The notes beneath the pieces are model-generated. The model was not told where the DNA came from. It saw nothing but the letters and a program-made list of their open reading frames with translations, and did no database searches. From positions 2,170,001 to 2,234,000 of the forward strand of contig NZ_CP118610.1 of assembly GCF_028993555.1 (NCBI RefSeq): DNA of 64,000 nucleotides, written 5' to 3'. This stretch comes from Ensifer adhaerens. GTDB lineage: Bacteria; Pseudomonadota; Alphaproteobacteria; Rhizobiales; Rhizobiaceae. Of the stretch, positions 53,474 to 62,648 are shown one piece after another. The first letter of the stretch is position 1. Every line of letters starts with the position of its first letter. A program made the position numbers and the translations under genes.

Positions 53474-54052
53474 ATGCAGCAGTCAGCCCTCGGTATTCTG
53501 ATTGGCGGAAGCTCGCATGTCGGCAAGTCGACGCTCGCAGGCGCGCTGGCACGATCGCTCGGTCGCGAGCTGATATCGACGGACGCGCTCGGCCGCCATC
53601 CCGGCAGGCCCTGGCCGTCGCTGTGCCCTCAGGTGGCCGAGTACTATGCCAGCCTCACTGACGAAACCATCCATTGGTTCTTGAAGGTGCACCACGAAAA
53701 CATGTGGCCTCGTATCCGTCAGATCATTGAAAGCCATCGCCAACGCGCGCAGCCGTTCGTGCTGGAGGGGGCGGCGCTGAGGCCAGAATATGTGGCGCAA
53801 CTCGAATCCGGCAGCATTATCGCCCTGTTCCTCCATGCGGATGACGATTTCCTGCGCCGGCGGATGACGGACGAAGCGCGCCGTGACGAAACGTACGAGC
53901 AGAAAGCTGGGATCATCGATAAGTTCATCGAGCGCTCGCTTCGCGAAAACAGGGAAATGCTCGAAGCCGCCCGAACCGCCAACATCCGGTGTGTCGACGT
54001 CGCGACACCGGGTGCGCTCGACGCTCTGGTACGGGAGTTTTCTGCGGGCTGA
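53474..54052 (+). CDS. P-loop kinase-like protein
   Basis: 192 aa from ATG 53474. The Walker A loop GGSSHVGKST (11-20) follows the first strand, and the segment RELISTDALGRHPGRPWPSL resembles the 2-phosphoglycerate kinase or shikimate kinase-type lid/substrate region. FVLEGAALRPEYVAQL and IALFLHADDDFLRRRM follow. It binds ATP and probably phosphorylates a small molecule. Substrate unknown. Confidence 0.78.
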   Translation: MQQSALGILIGGSSHVGKSTLAGALARSLGRELISTDALGRHPGRPWPSLCPQVAEYYASLTDETIHWFLKVHHENMWPRIRQIIESHRQRAQPFVLEGAALRPEYVAQLESGSIIALFLHADDDFLRRRMTDEARRDETYEQKAGIIDKFIERSLRENREMLEAARTANIRCVDVATPGALDALVREFSAG

Positions 54053-54112
54053 TCGATCACGGCCGACGATCGCCTGTCGGCGGTCATGCGTGGTTTTGGT
54101 GCTCTCGTAATT

Positions 54113-54185
54113 CAACGACGGCGCCCCTCATCCGCCTGCCGGCACCTTCTCCCCGCAAGCGGGGCGAAGCGGCGCCAGCTCGCCC
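54113..54185. repeat. REP-like fragment
   Basis: CCCCTCATCCGCCTGCCGG and CTTCTCCCCGCAAGCGGGG lie between the kinase-like gene and the LysR stop. They match parts of the intergenic palindrome block at 38379-38480 (GGATGAGGGG, CCCCGC/GCGGGG). Confidence 0.55.
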
Positions 54186-54206
54186 CAACAATAAGCGCCG
54201 CACCGC

Positions 54207-55055
54207 CTACTTCCACCCCCGCATCGTCTCCTCGATGAAGGCCGCCACCGCTGCCACGCTCGGCACCCGCGCCCGCTCCGGGTGCATCATCAGATAGACC
54301 GGGCGTTCGGCGGTGGCGCCCGGTTCGTCCACCGCCTCGAAACGCGGATCGCGCGAGGCCGACACCTCCGGCAGCATCAGCTCGGCGCCGAGCGAAAGCG
54401 CCGCCTCCATCAGGATCTCGAGCTTGTCGGCGGTCAGCGCCACACGGGCGTCGGGCCGCAGCCGATCGAGCACCTGCATTTCCGGGACATGCGCAAGCGC
54501 TGGGCCGTAACGCACGACCGGGCAAGGTCCTATCCCCTGCCCCCTTGGCCGGAACAGCCGGAAGCGAAGCGTACCGAGGCTTTTCACCCGCACCGAATCC
54601 TCGCCGGTGCGCGCCATGCGGATGGCGATATCCGCCTCGCGCCGTTCGATGCTGAGCATCTGGTTGTCGGCGATGAGATCGAGGGTCAAGCCCGGATGCC
54701 GCTGCTCGAGCCGGGAAAGCGATGGCGCCAGAATGGCGCTGAGCACGAAGCCGATGCTCGTCACCCGCACCTGCCCCTTCAATTCCGCCGTACGCCGCAG
54801 CAGCGTCGCCAGCGACAGCGAGGCCTCCTCCGACATCGCCCGCAGCCGGTCGACAACCGGGGCAAGCACCGGCGTCGGCGTCAGCCGGCCATCGATACGG
54901 TCGAACAATGCGGCCCCGACGCGCCGCTCCAACGCCGCCAATCGCCGCGACACCGTGGTCTGGTCGACGCCAAGCGAGCGCGCCGCCTGACTGAGCGTCG
55001 CACCGCGCACGAGATGATCCAGCAGTTCGAGATCCGCCCATCCTCCTGCATTCAT
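54207..55055 (-). CDS. LysR-family transcriptional regulator
   Basis: 282 aa from ATG 55055 (GGAGGATGGGC lies inside the frame; family alignment supports MNAGGWADLELLDHLVRGATLSQAARSLGVDQTTVSRRLAALERRVGAALFDR as the start). The LysR HTH is at ~1-60; the effector domain follows. It is divergent from the isochorismatase-like gene at 55183, whose promoter lies in the 127-bp gap, so it probably controls that gene. Confidence 0.89.
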   Translation of the reverse strand: MNAGGWADLELLDHLVRGATLSQAARSLGVDQTTVSRRLAALERRVGAALFDRIDGRLTPTPVLAPVVDRLRAMSEEASLSLATLLRRTAELKGQVRVTSIGFVLSAILAPSLSRLEQRHPGLTLDLIADNQMLSIERREADIAIRMARTGEDSVRVKSLGTLRFRLFRPRGQGIGPCPVVRYGPALAHVPEMQVLDRLRPDARVALTADKLEILMEAALSLGAELMLPEVSASRDPRFEAVDEPGATAERPVYLMMHPERARVPSVAAVAAFIEETMRGWK

Positions 55056-55182
55056 GCAGATTACCCTCCGAAAAATTCGGATCACTCTGCATGAACGCAG
55101 CCGCTAGGATCAAGCCCATAGACAGACCGCTTTTTGCAACCCGGTTCACAACGGCCTCTTCGACCAACCAAGGAACCTGCCC

Positions 55183-55806
55183 ATGTCCGATTCTGCCAAG
55201 CTCTCGCCCTCAGCCCCCGCAACCCTCTTCACGCTCGCCGGCGTCACGCTCACCCCGCCCCCGCTTGCCGAGGCGACGCTGATCCTGATCGACTACCAGA
55301 ACGAATACCTGGCCGGTCCCTTGCGGCTTTTCGAGCCGGAAGCCGCAGTCGAGAAGGCGCGTGAACTTCTGTCTGCCGCCCGTGCCGCCGGGGCCAAGAT
55401 CATCCATGTCGCCCATCGCGGCGCGGCCGGCGGCGTGTTCGACCGGGCTGAGCACCGCGGCGCGATCGTCGATGCGCTGGCTCCGCTGAGAGACGAAGCC
55501 GTCGTCGAGAAGCCGCGGCCCAACGCCTTCTCCGGCACCGACCTTGCCGAGATCGTCGGCCCGGCCGGCACACCTGTCATCATCGCCGGCTTCATGACGC
55601 ACAATTGCGTCTCCTCGACCGCCCGCGCCGCCAAGGACCTGGGCTACGGCATCACGATTGCAGCCGACGCCTGCACCACCCGCGACCTGCCTTCTGCGAC
55701 CGGCACGATTTCCGCTAGCGCCCTGCATGAGGCCGAACTTGCAGGCCTTGCCGACCACCACGGCGCCGTCGTCGAGGTCGCCGAGCTCGTCGCGCCGCGC
55801 GGCTGA
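55183..55806 (+). CDS. Isochorismatase-family cysteine hydrolase
   Basis: 207 aa. The catalytic triad of the family is visible: Asp37 (ILIDYQNEY), Lys110 (VVEKPRPNAFSGT) and Cys142 (GFMTHNCVSSTARAA). The cis-peptide neighbourhood FMTHNCV is typical. Such enzymes hydrolyse isochorismate, nicotinamide, N-carbamoyl compounds or similar. The substrate is not known. It is divergent from the LysR gene and followed by a strong terminator. Confidence 0.9.
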   Translation: MSDSAKLSPSAPATLFTLAGVTLTPPPLAEATLILIDYQNEYLAGPLRLFEPEAAVEKARELLSAARAAGAKIIHVAHRGAAGGVFDRAEHRGAIVDALAPLRDEAVVEKPRPNAFSGTDLAEIVGPAGTPVIIAGFMTHNCVSSTARAAKDLGYGITIAADACTTRDLPSATGTISASALHEAELAGLADHHGAVVEVAELVAPRG

Positions 55807-55829
55807 CGCGCTATTGCCAAGGCTTGACA

Positions 55830-55862
55830 AAGGGGCGCCAGCACCACCCGGGCGCCCCTTTT
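55830..55862 (+). terminator. Intrinsic terminator of the isochorismatase gene
   Basis: AAGGGGCGCC and GGCGCCCCTT pair perfectly over 10 bp around an 11-nt loop and end in TTTT, about 25 bp after the stop codon. Confidence 0.82.
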
Positions 55863-55884
55863 GCCCTCACCTGCCGCGTCCAGG

Positions 55885-56059
55885 ATTACAAAAATATAAT
55901 GATCTCAATGCCTTTCGTCGGGGTCATTCTATTTTTGACCTACCAAAACGGCATCCGCGATGCCGGATAGGGCGAAGCGATGAACAAGACAAGGAAGACG
56001 GTCCGGGCCGAAACGGCGCCGCGCGACGGCGCGGCCCCCACCGTCACCTTCATCCCGGC
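55885..56059 (+). repeat. Direct repeat, left copy (leader plus first codons of macA-like gene)
   Basis: It begins ATTACAAAAATATAATGATC and ends near CTTCATCCCGGCGCG. It is a near-copy of 58627-58810, with scattered substitutions and one 5-bp indel. It includes a TATAAT, the palindrome GGCATCCGCGATGCC (55950-55964), a GAAGCG leader and an ATG with about 26 codons. Between the two copies lies the 771-aa cyclase gene. Confidence 0.88.
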
Positions 56060-56153
56060 GCGGAAGCGGAAAGATCCTCTGGTCACTCGTCGCAAAAGGG
56101 AAACGGGAGTAGAATTGCGAAGGCGGGAAAAGGTGTTCCCGTCCACCGAATGA
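55980..56153 (+). pseudogene. Truncated remnant of the MacA-like adaptor gene (57 aa frame)
   Basis: ATG at 55980 opens [16 protein letters not shown]..., matching [16 protein letters not shown]... of the intact gene at 58727 for about 26 residues, including VTFIP. After that the sequence is unrelated (ARKRKDPLVTRRKRETGVEL...) and stops at 56153, without the membrane segment or HlyD domain. It is either a decayed duplicate or a short leader peptide ahead of the cyclase gene. The cyclase ATG is 45 bp downstream. Confidence 0.7.
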
Positions 56154-56197
56154 GCCGATAAACGTGGCTTTCGTCACCTCGCCTGAGAGGGTGGGTC

Positions 56198-58513
56198 ATG
56201 GGAGAGGACCATGCTGAGCGGCGGCTGGTTGCAATTCTCGCCGTCGACATTGTTGGTTATTCGCGACTTATCGAAGCTAACGAGGCCGGTACGCTTGCCG
56301 CGCTGAAGGCGTTGCGCTCCGAAGTCTTCGACCCATTGGTGGCGGAATATCACGGCCGCACAGTGAAGCTCATGGGCGATGGCGCGATCATGGAATTCGG
56401 CTCTGTCGTCGATGCTGTCCTATGCGCCGTGGCCTTGCAAAAAGAGGTTGCCGCGCGCCAGGCGGATATCCTGCCCGAACAGCGCCTTCTCTTCCGCATG
56501 GGCGTCAATCTCGGCGATGTTGTCGTGGAGGGCGATGATTTGCTGGGCGATGGGGTCAACGTTGCCGCGCGCCTGGAGCAGATATGTGAGTCTGGCGGCG
56601 TTTTCATATCCGGTACGGCTTTCGATCATTTGCAAGGCAAGCTCGAACTGCCGCTTGAATTTATCGGCGAACAGCATGTCAAGAACATCGCGCGCGCCGT
56701 ACGCACCTATCGCGTGCGCTTCGATGGAAACACCAGGCGTTCGCAGTTCAAAATCCAGCGCCTTCGCAGTTGGGGATCGCTCGCGGCAGTGGCTCTCGTT
56801 CTGCTGGCTGCCTTCCTTGCCATTTGGCTAAATCAGTGGAAGGCGGGTGCGGAAACGGCATCGATTGCGCGCATGGCACTTCCCCTACCTGACAAGCCGT
56901 CAATTGCGGTCCTGCCGTTCGACAATCTCAGTTCCGATCCAGAGCAGGTCTACTTCGCCGACGGCATAACCGAAGATTTGATCACAGACCTTTCAAAACT
57001 GCCCACCATCTTCGTTATCGCCCGGAACTCCACCTTCGCCTACAAGGGAAAACCCACCAAGGTGCAGCAGGTGGCCGAAGAACTCGGCGTCCGATATGTG
57101 TTGGAAGGCAGTGTGCGTCGCCAGGGCGACCAGGTCCGTATCAACGCACAGCTCATAGACGCGCTCGGTGGCCATCATCTATGGGCGGAACGCTATGACG
57201 GCGCGATGAGCGACATCTTTACACTTCAGGACAAGGTCATCGGCGAGATTGTGTCTGCACTCGCAGTCGAGTTCACAATGGTGGAGCGAGCCCAGTCCGA
57301 GCAGGCGGAGACGAGCAGCCCGCAGGCTTACGACGCTCTTCTGCAGGGCTGGGATCATCTGCGTGCCGACAGCGAGGATGAAACCCTCAAGGCAATCCCC
57401 CTTTTCGAGAAAGCAATCGAGCTTGACCCCGATTACAGCCGCGCTCATGCGGCGCTCGCTTCGGCGAATTGGAGAATTGCTGTTTCCAACTGGGAATCCG
57501 CCAATCTTGGCTTCCAGAGGGCGATGGAACGTGTGGATCAGCACCTGGCCTTGGCGATGCGGAAGCCCAATTCGCTCGCCTATGCGATCTCCGCTGAGGT
57601 GCTGGCAAGGCAGGGCCAGTATGCGGAAGCCTTTGCCAAAATCAGTCATGCGATGGAACTCGATCCCAACGATCCCGAAAATCACATCAGCAAAGCACGA
57701 ATTTTGAACGCCACGGGCCGTGCTCCGGAGGCCGAACGCGAAGTGCAACAGGCTATGCGTGTCGACCCACAGTATCCGCCGAGCTATCTCAGGGTTCTTG
57801 CGATTTCACAGTTCCACCAGGAGAAATATGCGGACGGGGTGAAGAGCCTCGAACGCCTGGTGACCTGGCAATCCGACGTGGCCGAAGACTACGCCACGCT
57901 GGTGTCAAGTCTCGGCCACCTCGGACAGACTGATGGCGTTCAGGAAAACATCGAAAAATACAACGCGCTCGTTGTTCCCGCTGGCTTCTCGCCACTCACG
58001 GTTCAGGAGTTGGGATGGTACTGGTACGGCGACATCTTCAATTACGACAGGACCTATCGTGAGCGCCTGCAGGAAGGGTTGCGCAAGGCGGGAGTGCCGG
58101 AGGGAGCCGGCACGGATATTTCGTATGACGAATACGCCCGCCTGATGAACAAGAGCAACGGGGAATACAACGTCAAGGGAACCACGAAAATAGACGCCCC
58201 GACGGCCAAGCGACTGCACGATCGCGGCGTCAAGTTCGTTGATGTGCGCACCACTCTGAGCTTCAATCGCGGGCATGCGCCCGGCGCTATCAACCTGTCG
58301 GTTGTCGAAGTTTTGGCGAAAGACACGCTCTCGAAAGCCGTGAGCAAGGATGAGGAAGTCATCTTCTCTTGCCATGGTAAGTATTGTGGAGATTCCGCCT
58401 ACGCATCGGCCAAAGCTTTGGTCTGGGGATTCGAGAATGTTTATCATTTTGCCGGCGGTTTCCCTGCCTGGGAGGACGCGCACTACCCCGTAGAGACCAC
58501 CCCGGCACATTAG
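56198..58513 (+). CDS. Membrane class III cyclase with TolB/TPR region and C-terminal rhodanese
   Basis: 771 aa. Cyclase domain ~1-180 with Asp17, Asp61 and the Asn121/Arg125 pair (GVNVAAR). One membrane helix follows (192-212). Then a TolB/FlgO-like segment (IAVLPFDNLSSDPEQVYFADGITEDLITDL), TPR-like repeats (~370-560) and a rhodanese domain (~665-771) with the active-site loop SCHGKYCGDS: Cys725 and a second Cys730. With one helix the cyclase would be cytoplasmic and the TPR/rhodanese part periplasmic. The fusion is unusual. It lies between two copies of the MacA leader and 213 bp before the intact macA-like gene. Confidence 0.87.
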   Translation: MGEDHAERRLVAILAVDIVGYSRLIEANEAGTLAALKALRSEVFDPLVAEYHGRTVKLMGDGAIMEFGSVVDAVLCAVALQKEVAARQADILPEQRLLFRMGVNLGDVVVEGDDLLGDGVNVAARLEQICESGGVFISGTAFDHLQGKLELPLEFIGEQHVKNIARAVRTYRVRFDGNTRRSQFKIQRLRSWGSLAAVALVLLAAFLAIWLNQWKAGAETASIARMALPLPDKPSIAVLPFDNLSSDPEQVYFADGITEDLITDLSKLPTIFVIARNSTFAYKGKPTKVQQVAEELGVRYVLEGSVRRQGDQVRINAQLIDALGGHHLWAERYDGAMSDIFTLQDKVIGEIVSALAVEFTMVERAQSEQAETSSPQAYDALLQGWDHLRADSEDETLKAIPLFEKAIELDPDYSRAHAALASANWRIAVSNWESANLGFQRAMERVDQHLALAMRKPNSLAYAISAEVLARQGQYAEAFAKISHAMELDPNDPENHISKARILNATGRAPEAEREVQQAMRVDPQYPPSYLRVLAISQFHQEKYADGVKSLERLVTWQSDVAEDYATLVSSLGHLGQTDGVQENIEKYNALVVPAGFSPLTVQELGWYWYGDIFNYDRTYRERLQEGLRKAGVPEGAGTDISYDEYARLMNKSNGEYNVKGTTKIDAPTAKRLHDRGVKFVDVRTTLSFNRGHAPGAINLSVVEVLAKDTLSKAVSKDEEVIFSCHGKYCGDSAYASAKALVWGFENVYHFAGGFPAWEDAHYPVETTPAH

Positions 58514-58626
58514 GCAGGTACCGACCCGGATCGCATAGCGTAGCATTTGGGGCGGCGTGTGTTCCGCTTGGCCTTGCGTTCGTGCGGGCGCCGCCGCAGC
58601 ACACTCCCCTCGCCGGCCCTGGACAC

Positions 58627-58810
58627 ATTACGAAAATATAATGATCTCAATGCTTTTCGTCGGGGTCATTCGCTTCTATTTTTGACCTATCGATATGGCA
58701 TCCGCGATGCCGGATAGGGCGAAGCGATGAACAAGACAATGAAGACGGCCCGGGCCGAAACGGCGCCGCGCGACGAGACGGCCCCCAACGTCACCTTCAT
58801 TCCCGGCGCG
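58627..58810 (+). repeat. Direct repeat, right copy (intact macA-like leader)
   Basis: ATTACGAAAATATAATGATC to CCTTCATTCCCGGCGCG. It holds TATAAT (58637-58642), the palindrome GGCATCCGCGATGCC (58697-58711) and the start of the intact macA-like gene. It matches the copy at 55885. Confidence 0.88.
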
Positions 58811-60076
58811 ATCAAGCCGGTGAAGCGCAAGCGCCGGAGCCGGTCCTGGCTTTGGCTGCCGGTCGTTCTCGCCGTTGCCGGTGCCGGCTACTACGGCTGG
58901 GTGCGCTATGGAGAGGAGCCGGCAACGGCTGCGATGGTGACCGACGTCGTCGCCCGCGGCGACATCGAAAACGCCGTCACCGCCGTCGGCACGCTCGATG
59001 CGGTCAAATCCGTCGATGCCGGCGCCCAGGTCTCCGGCCAGTTGAAGGCGCTGCATGTCGAGATCGGCGACAAGGTCACTCAAGATCAGCTGATCGCCGA
59101 GATCGACCCGGCAACCATCGAGAACCGCATCGAGATCGACCAGGCGGAGCTTGCCAACCTCCAGGCACAACTCATCTCCAAGAAGGCACAGCTGGTTCTG
59201 AAGCAGGCCAATATCGACCGCCAGCGCAACCTCGTCGAAACCAAGAGCGTGGCGCAATCGACGCTCGACCAGGCGATCGCCGATCTCGCCGCGGCCGAAG
59301 CCGACGTCAACGCCATCGAGGCGCAGATCCGCAAGCAGCAGGCGACGCTTGCCGGCGACAAGGTCGATCTCGGCTACACCAAGATCTATGCGCCGATGAC
59401 CGGCACCATCGTCGCCAACCCGGCGAAGGAAGGCCAGACGCTGAACGCCAACCAGACGACCCCGACCATCGTCACCATCGCCGATCTCTCTGTCATGACG
59501 GTGAAGGCACAGGTTTCGGAAGCCGACGTGACCCGGCTGAAGGTCGGCATGGATGCCTATTTCACTCTGCTCGGCCAGCCGGGCAAGCGCTTCGTCGGCA
59601 AGCTCCGCCAGATCCAGCCGATGCCCGACACCGCCAACAACGTCGTGCTCTATTACGCCCTCTTCGACGTGCCCAATCCCGAAGGTGAGCTGATGATGTC
59701 GATGAGCGCGCAGGTGTTCTTCGTGCAGGCTGCCGCCAAGGACGTGCTGATCGTCCCGAGCGCTGCGCTCAGCCACCCGGCCAAGGGTAATGGTGAAGCG
59801 ACCGGCCAGGGCAGCAGCCGACGTAACGGCCAGGGCAGTGGCCAGGCAGGCGGCGCACCGGGCGAAGGCCGCAAGGCTGAGGTCACCGTCGTCACCGCTG
59901 CAGGCGCGCTCGAAAAGCGTGACGTCGAAGTGGGTATCCGCAACCGCGTCAGCGCCGAAATCAGAAGCGGCCTCGCAGAAGGCGAGAAGGTCGTCGTCAG
60001 CACCGGCTCCGGCAGCAGCAGCAACGCCCGTGACGGCCGCAGCCAGCGCGGCATGCGCATGCCGCCGATGTTCTGA
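58727..60076 (+). CDS. macA: MacA-like periplasmic adaptor (HlyD/RND family)
   Basis: 449 aa. A basic N-terminus, a membrane anchor ([23 protein letters not shown], ~38-60), then barrel and hairpin regions: [31 protein letters not shown], a long coiled coil with [60 protein letters not shown], and the barrel [27 protein letters not shown] Gly/Gln/Ser-rich insert lies near residues 350-385. It joins the MacB ABC pump to an outer-membrane channel. Its leader and first codons are duplicated at 55885. Confidence 0.9.
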   Translation: MNKTMKTARAETAPRDETAPNVTFIPGAIKPVKRKRRSRSWLWLPVVLAVAGAGYYGWVRYGEEPATAAMVTDVVARGDIENAVTAVGTLDAVKSVDAGAQVSGQLKALHVEIGDKVTQDQLIAEIDPATIENRIEIDQAELANLQAQLISKKAQLVLKQANIDRQRNLVETKSVAQSTLDQAIADLAAAEADVNAIEAQIRKQQATLAGDKVDLGYTKIYAPMTGTIVANPAKEGQTLNANQTTPTIVTIADLSVMTVKAQVSEADVTRLKVGMDAYFTLLGQPGKRFVGKLRQIQPMPDTANNVVLYYALFDVPNPEGELMMSMSAQVFFVQAAAKDVLIVPSAALSHPAKGNGEATGQGSSRRNGQGSGQAGGAPGEGRKAEVTVVTAAGALEKRDVEVGIRNRVSAEIRSGLAEGEKVVVSTGSGSSSNARDGRSQRGMRMPPMF

Positions 60077-60084
60077 GGTTGGCC

Positions 60085-62028
60085 ATGTCCCCGCTCATCT
60101 CGCTCAAGCACGTCAGCAAGACCTATTTCAACGGCGATCTCGCCGTCGAGGTCCTGCATGGCCTCTCGCTCGATATCGAGGCGGGCGAGTTCGTGGCGAT
60201 CGTCGGCCAGTCCGGCTCCGGCAAGTCGACGCTGATGAACATTCTCGGCTGCCTGGACCAGCCGACCGGCGGCGATTATCTGATCGATGGCGAAAGCGTC
60301 GCGGCTCTGGATACCGATGACCTGGCGGCACTGCGACGCCGCACCTTCGGTTTCGTCTTCCAGAGCTACAACCTCATCCCGACGGCGAGCGCCAAGGAAA
60401 ATGTCGAAGTCCCGGCCGTCTATGCCGGCATGTCGGCCCGCGACCGGCACGACCGCGCCGAGGCGCTGCTCGAAGCGCTGAAGCTCGGCGAACGCCTCGA
60501 CCATCGGCCGAACCAGCTCTCCGGCGGCCAGCAGCAGCGCGTCTCCATTGCCCGGGCGCTGATGAACGGAGGCCGGGTGATCCTTGCCGACGAACCGACC
60601 GGCGCCCTCGACAGCCAGAGCGGCTCGGACGTGATGGCGCTGCTTCGCGACATGAACGAACAGGGCCACACGGTCATCGTCATCACCCACTCGCGCGAGG
60701 TCGCCGAACAGGCCGACCGGCTGATCGAGATCCATGATGGCCGCATCGTCGCCGACCGCGCCAAGAAGGCCCGCGTCAACGCCGAAGGGGCGGCCGCCCT
60801 TGCCCGCCATGTGAGCGAAGGCTCGGCGGCGATCGCCGACGTCACCGAAGCCGTGAAGATGGCGTTCCGGGCGCTGAGGGCCAACCTCTTCCGCACCATC
60901 CTGACTCTGCTCGGCATCGTCATCGGCGTCGGCTCGGTCGTCGCGATGCTGGCGATCGGCACGGGCGCGCAGGATTCGGTGCTCAGCCGCATTTCCTCAA
61001 TGGGATCGGACCTGCTCGTGGTGCGGCCCAGCATGGCGAATTTCCGCGGCAGCGCGGGGGGAAGCAACGTCACGCTGGTTCCAGCCGATGCGGATGCCAT
61101 TCTGGAAGTGCCGAACGTCGCCTTTGCCGTTCCGGAACTGACGAGCAGCGTCACGCTTCGCCGCGGCAATATCGATTATCAGACGACCGCCAACGGCACC
61201 GTGCCGCAGTTCACCACGGCAAAGTCCTGGCAGATGGCCAAGGGCGAGTTCATCAACCAGAACGACATGGATACCTATGCGCCGGTCGCAGTCCTCGGCC
61301 AGACGGTGGTAAAGACGCTCTTTCCCGACGGCGACAACCCGATCGGGCAATATGTGCTCGTCAACAAGATCCCCTTCCAGGTGATCGGCGTGCTGGCGGA
61401 AATGGGCGCAACGTCTTTCGGCAACGACCAGGACGACGTCGTCGTGGTGCCGCTGACCACCGGCAGCATCCGCCTCTTCGGCCAGCGCAATGTGCGCACC
61501 ATTACCGTGCAGGTGAAGGACGGTTCGGCGATCGACATCACCCAGCAGACGATCCAGGCGCTGCTCGACCAGCGCCACAAGCGCCAGGACACGCAGATCA
61601 CCAACATGTCCTCCGTGCGCGAGGCTTTCACCGAGACCTCGAACACGATGAAGCTGTTCCTGGGCTCGGTCGCCGCCATCTCGCTGCTCGTCGGCGGTAT
61701 CGGCGTGATGAACATCATGCTCGTTTCGGTCAGCGAGCGCACCCGCGAGATCGGCGTGCGCATGGCGACCGGCGCCCGCCAGCGCGACATCCTCTTACAG
61801 TTCATCATCGAGGCGCTGGTGGTCTCGCTGATCGGCGGCACGCTCGGCGTCCTGCTCGGGCTTGGCACAGGCGCGCTCGCCGGCCAGTTCGGCATGCCCG
61901 TATCCTTCACATTCGGCCCGGTGGCGCTTGCCTTTGCCTGCGCCTTCATGACCGGCCTCGCCTTCGGCTTCCTGCCCGCCCGCAACGCCTCGCGCCTGCA
62001 GCCGGCGGTGGCGCTGAGTGCGGACTAG
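60085..62028 (+). CDS. macB: MacB-like ABC efflux ATPase/permease
   Basis: 647 aa from ATG 60085 (GAGGTTGGCC before it). N-terminal ATPase with Walker [10 protein letters not shown] (41-49), signature LSGGQQQR and Walker [18 protein letters not shown]. After a linker come four membrane helices with a large periplasmic domain between helices 1 and 2, ending in the FtsX-type part ([45 protein letters not shown]). It pumps macrolides, peptides or siderophores from the periplasm. It follows the MacA-like gene by 8 bp. No TolC gene is in the window. Confidence 0.93.
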   Translation: MSPLISLKHVSKTYFNGDLAVEVLHGLSLDIEAGEFVAIVGQSGSGKSTLMNILGCLDQPTGGDYLIDGESVAALDTDDLAALRRRTFGFVFQSYNLIPTASAKENVEVPAVYAGMSARDRHDRAEALLEALKLGERLDHRPNQLSGGQQQRVSIARALMNGGRVILADEPTGALDSQSGSDVMALLRDMNEQGHTVIVITHSREVAEQADRLIEIHDGRIVADRAKKARVNAEGAAALARHVSEGSAAIADVTEAVKMAFRALRANLFRTILTLLGIVIGVGSVVAMLAIGTGAQDSVLSRISSMGSDLLVVRPSMANFRGSAGGSNVTLVPADADAILEVPNVAFAVPELTSSVTLRRGNIDYQTTANGTVPQFTTAKSWQMAKGEFINQNDMDTYAPVAVLGQTVVKTLFPDGDNPIGQYVLVNKIPFQVIGVLAEMGATSFGNDQDDVVVVPLTTGSIRLFGQRNVRTITVQVKDGSAIDITQQTIQALLDQRHKRQDTQITNMSSVREAFTETSNTMKLFLGSVAAISLLVGGIGVMNIMLVSVSERTREIGVRMATGARQRDILLQFIIEALVVSLIGGTLGVLLGLGTGALAGQFGMPVSFTFGPVALAFACAFMTGLAFGFLPARNASRLQPAVALSAD

Positions 62029-62119
62029 GCAAAAGCAACGCACCTGCCCGCCAGACGATAGACAAGCGTCGCGACACGACCCAAGATAGCGGAAACCGCA
62101 CGGAGGGAGATGATTCGCG

Positions 62120-62542
62120 ATGTGGAGGGCGTTTGCCGTTTTTTACTGCCTGTTGGCAACGTTCGGCGCGGTGCTCGGCGGCTACGTGCTGGCGTCCCGT
62201 CCAGTGTGGACGTCGGCCATCGGCCTTAGCCTTGCCTCCGTAGCCTTCGTGATGGTGTTGTTGACCGCCGTCGGGCTCGTCGCCTACGCCTTCAAGCTGA
62301 ATGCCCCGCCCTATGGGCTCTGGCGGCCACTGAGCTGGATCATCGGGGTCTATCAGCTGCTGGTGTCGTTGCTCAGCGTCGTGCGGTTCGCACAGATGTA
62401 CTCCGCCGTCCCGGCTGGAAGCGACGTTGGCGTCACGAACCTCATCTGGCTGGTGCTCGGCCTCGCCCTCAATTATTTCAGCTGGCTCGGCGTCTGGCGC
62501 CATGGGCAGCGTATGGCGCAGCAACCGGCACCAGCGGGCTAG
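62120..62542 (+). CDS. Small membrane protein, four hydrophobic segments
   Basis: 140 aa from ATG 62120 (CGGAGGGAGATGATTCGCG before it). Segments are AVFYCLLATFGAVLGGYVLA, AIGLSLASVAFVMVLLTAVGLVAYAF, PLSWIIGVYQLLVSLLSVVRFAQMY and NLIWLVLGLALNYFSWLGVWRHG. Family unknown. It is on the same strand as macAB, 91 bp after MacB, and lies directly before the IS element. Confidence 0.68.
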   Translation: MWRAFAVFYCLLATFGAVLGGYVLASRPVWTSAIGLSLASVAFVMVLLTAVGLVAYAFKLNAPPYGLWRPLSWIIGVYQLLVSLLSVVRFAQMYSAVPAGSDVGVTNLIWLVLGLALNYFSWLGVWRHGQRMAQQPAPAG

Positions 62543-62648
62543 ACCGTATGTTCGTGGGCTGAAGGTGGCCCGCCCCCACGATAAGCTGAATTCGGGGGTT
62601 GCTCTGGATAGGCCGGAGCCGAGCCCCACGCTTAAGCGAGGGCGAACC

